Part shown: positions 11,814-13,564 of the stretch, piece after piece
Layout of the letters: every line of letters begins with the position of its first letter
Numbering within the stretch: the first letter of the stretch is position 1
Assembly (NCBI GenBank): GCA_964593865.1
Contig: CAZQKE010000007.1
Span: 1 to 13,564, forward strand
DNA from: CAZQKE01 sp964593865
Lineage (GTDB): Bacteria; Chloroflexota; Anaerolineae; JAAYZQ01
Direction of reading: 5' to 3'
Length of the DNA: 13,564 nt
Position numbers and translations under genes: made by a program
Notes under the pieces: model-generated
The model's input: the letters and a program-made list of their open reading frames with translations, nothing else
Database searches by the model: none
Told to the model about the DNA's origin: nothing

Positions 11814-12482
11814 ATGGCAACTGAGTGGTACCCTACGGGCAATTCACATACCCAGATCGGATATGATACAGATTGGTTTGTCCTAGATGTCGGCAGCGGT
11901 CACAATCCACATCCTCGTGCCGATGTCCTTGTGGACAAGTTTCCTCTGGACAATCCCGAGATCTCTGGACGCTCGGGGCGGGACGTTGTACTCCCCCACA
12001 ATAAAGTTTTCGTTGTGGCCGATGCTACAGCAATGCCTTTTCGCGACAAAAGTTTTGACTTTGTTATCTGCTCCCACGTCGCAGAGCATATCGAGCATAT
12101 TGACAAATTCTGCTCTGAACTAAATCGAATCGGAAAACGGGGTTATTTGGAGACACCCAGTAAATTTGCAGAAATTTTACGTCACCCTCCCTATCATATT
12201 TGGTACGTTTCAAATGCAAGCGGTATTTTGATTTTTGAACCTGCACCGCGCGATTACCCATTGGGTTGGTTTGGAAAACTATTTTTCAGCCTCTATTTTT
12301 ACAAAGGTGTTCAGCTACAAGGAAAAGAGGTCTTTAATTTTTCATATGGATGCCCAAAACCCTGGCATTATTTCTTGGTCTTGTTACGTAAAGTGCTGGT
12401 TTGGTCCTGGAGATCGTTAAGACACCTCACCTACACCCGTTTTCAATGGGAAAGTAGTTTCTCATGGGAGGTGAGAAAGTGA
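11814..12482 (+). CDS. Class I SAM-dependent methyltransferase
   Basis: A 222-residue protein. VLDVGSGHNP (23-32) is the SAM-binding glycine loop (motif I), with the acidic residue after strand 2 in VLVDKF (38-43). DATAMPFRDKSFDFVICSHVAEHIEH (about 70-95) is the motif II/III region of Methyltransf_11-type enzymes. The C-terminal third is rich in aromatic and basic residues and has no clear family match by eye. AAGGA seven bases before the ATG supports the start. It sits within a glycan cluster, so a sugar or lipid-linked glycan is the likely acceptor, but this is inference. It is visibly AT-richer than the flippase gene before it, with many AAA, TTT and ATT codons, and it overlaps the next gene by four bases if that one starts at GTG 12479. 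Confidence 0.85.
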   Translation: MATEWYPTGNSHTQIGYDTDWFVLDVGSGHNPHPRADVLVDKFPLDNPEISGRSGRDVVLPHNKVFVVADATAMPFRDKSFDFVICSHVAEHIEHIDKFCSELNRIGKRGYLETPSKFAEILRHPPYHIWYVSNASGILIFEPAPRDYPLGWFGKLFFSLYFYKGVQLQGKEVFNFSYGCPKPWHYFLVLLRKVLVWSWRSLRHLTYTRFQWESSFSWEVRK

Positions 12483-13339
12483 GACAGAATGCTCTCTGGT
12501 TTCAAAAATACGCTTACAACGTGACATCGCAATTCGGGGAAGATGGCATCATCCAGCAAGCCCTGCAGATCATAGGCGATAATGATGGTTGGTGCGTCGA
12601 ATTTGGCGCATCGGATGGAGTGAATCTGAGCAATACCTATAACCTTATCAACAATATGGGATACACCGGGGTATTGATTGAAGGGGATAAGCTCAGATTC
12701 CGATCTCTTGTAGAACACTACCGGGCACACAGAAACGTCACCCTAATCAACACCTTTGTTGGTTTTGAACAAGAAGATTGTCTAGACACAATTCTTGAAA
12801 AAATTCCTGGCATTCCTGCAAACTTTGATCTTCTTTCAATAGATATTGATGGCAACGATTATCATGTTTGGAAAGCCGTACAACGCTATAAGCCCAAAAT
12901 CGTCGTCATAGAATATAATCCTACAATTCCTAACGCAGTGGAGTTTGTCCAAGTTCCGGATATGCGGGTCACTCACGGAAGCAGTATCTTGTCGATCTGC
13001 AAGCTGGCAGAACGGAAAGGGTATGAGTTGATCGCCGTTACCCAAGCTAACGCTATCTTTGTGGATTCCCTCTACTATGAATTGTTCGGGATTGAGGACA
13101 ACTCAATCGCAGTGATGCGAGAGGATGAATCCAACATAACCTACATTTTCAGTGGTTATGATGGCACTCTTTTCATAAGAGGGTATGGGAGATTACGTTG
13201 GCATGGCATTCCTATTTCTGAACATAAAATTCAACAATTGCCCAAATTTCTGCGGACTTTTCCTCAGAATTACAGCTCGTTCCAAAGGTTCTGCTTCAAA
13301 CTGTACAAATATCTCCGCAAGAAGATTGATGCGGGATAG
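12479..13339 (+). CDS. FkbM-like methyltransferase-fold protein
   Basis: A 286-residue protein with SQFGEDGII (17-25), CVEFGASDGVNLSNTYNLI and GYTGVLIEGD, then FDLLSIDIDGNDYHVW. This set (SQxGEDG, EFGAxDGxxxSNT, LSIDxDGxDYxxW) is known from FkbM-related proteins in surface-polysaccharide loci. The EFGASDG loop corresponds to the SAM site. The start is uncertain: GTG 12479 is preferred because GGGAGG lies seven bases upstream and it overlaps the previous stop by GTGA. The in-frame ATG 12464 overlaps that ribosome site and has a poorer one of its own. It is AT-rich like its upstream neighbour. The acceptor, presumably a sugar hydroxyl, is inferred from context only. Confidence 0.8.
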   Translation: MRQNALWFQKYAYNVTSQFGEDGIIQQALQIIGDNDGWCVEFGASDGVNLSNTYNLINNMGYTGVLIEGDKLRFRSLVEHYRAHRNVTLINTFVGFEQEDCLDTILEKIPGIPANFDLLSIDIDGNDYHVWKAVQRYKPKIVVIEYNPTIPNAVEFVQVPDMRVTHGSSILSICKLAERKGYELIAVTQANAIFVDSLYYELFGIEDNSIAVMREDESNITYIFSGYDGTLFIRGYGRLRWHGIPISEHKIQQLPKFLRTFPQNYSSFQRFCFKLYKYLRKKIDAG

Positions 13340-13358
13340 CACTATTGCCTATCCCGCA
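13330..13358. other. Perfect 10-bp inverted repeat over the stop codon of the FkbM-like gene
   Basis: TGCGGGATAG (13330-13339) and CTATCCCGCA (13349-13358) pair fully around the nine-base loop CACTATTGC. The left arm contains the TAG stop. No U-run follows on either strand, so a rho-independent terminator is unlikely. The hairpin lies at the 3' edge of the AT-rich segment. Confidence 0.6.
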
Positions 13359-13384
13359 CTTGGAGAGTCATAGGAAGCGGCGGG

Positions 13385-13564
13385 GTGAACTCAAAACCAC
13401 GAATCGCCATCTGCCAACCTAGTATCATCCTGGGCGGGCGTTTGCGGGTCATCTTGGGCATTGTGGACATTCTCAACCGGGCCGGGATCGTCCCTGACAT
13501 TTTGACCACCCGCTTGGCCTTTGACCCGGTCCAGGTGATGGACAAGTACGGCCGTTCCCTGCAG
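13385..13564 (+). CDS. N-terminus of glycosyltransferase (GT4-like), partial
   Basis: Sixty codons are open to the window edge from GTG 13385, with AGGAAG (13372-13377) seven bases upstream. The protein begins MNSKPRIAICQPSIILGGRL, followed by VILGIVDILNRAGIVPDILTTR and FDPVQVMDKYGR. RIAIxxPS...GG.(L)RVI.GI...L...G..PD is the usual start of GT-B fold family 4 glycosyltransferases, where the glycine pair contacts the donor sugar nucleotide. The rest of the gene, including the donor-binding E-x7-E motif, is outside the window. The base composition is GC-rich again, unlike the two preceding genes. It would add a sugar to the growing glycan. Confidence 0.65.
   Translation, partial: MNSKPRIAICQPSIILGGRLRVILGIVDILNRAGIVPDILTTRLAFDPVQVMDKYGRSLQ

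Noticed and set aside
12464..12481. ATG 12464 as start of the FkbM-like gene
   Set aside because: It overlaps the GGGAGG ribosome site that better serves GTG 12479, and the family N-terminus does not need the extra five residues.

Overview
The window is mostly GC-rich bacterial chromosome with ordinary house-keeping genes, a surface-protein gene and the first part of a polysaccharide cluster. I infer a member of the Chloroflexota (Anaerolineae or Caldilineae type). The reasons are the large secreted beta-helix protein ending in a YLPLVMKN-like tail, which I know mainly from that phylum, the DHH-type start of a CBS/CCA-transferase-like gene, and several families of short periodic intergenic repeats. 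This is an inference from style, not from a marker gene.

Left part (1-2286). A minus-strand gene for a DHH-domain protein runs off the left edge. Upstream of it are a good extended -10 promoter and a nested repeat block (279-560): two tandem imperfect hairpins of about 85 bases, bracketed by two copies of a different octamer-periodic repeat. Next comes a minus-strand pair, a LysE-type exporter followed one base later by a macro-domain ADP-ribose hydrolase. Its promoter appears to start transcription at or next to the ATG, so the exporter mRNA may be leaderless. A third hairpin-type repeat separates this pair from the divergent MFS gene.

Middle (2229-8599, plus strand). A strong sigma-70-like promoter drives a UMF1/Atg22-like MFS transporter. 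Behind it lie the apparent remains of a MNT/HEPN toxin-antitoxin pair, cut off near another periodic repeat. Then come an 814-residue secreted right-handed beta-helix protein, an apparently intact UPF0175/DUF3368 (PIN-like) toxin-antitoxin pair, and tyrS only 11 bases after the toxin gene.

Right part (8600-13564). A 265-base gap rich in inverted repeats precedes a polysaccharide locus: a UDP-N-acetyl-hexosamine-type dehydrogenase, a Wzx-like flippase, a SAM methyltransferase, an FkbM-like protein and the start of a family 4-like glycosyltransferase that continues past the right edge. The two methyltransferase-type genes are clearly AT-richer than everything around them and look like an acquired cassette. 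Together these genes would make a uronic-acid-type sugar nucleotide, assemble and modify a glycan, and move it across the membrane.

No rRNA, tRNA, CRISPR array, transposase or integrase was found. The most unusual material is the set of repeats and hairpins between and inside genes, the eroded MNT/HEPN pair, the conserved-looking C-terminal tail of the beta-helix protein, and the AT-rich cassette.
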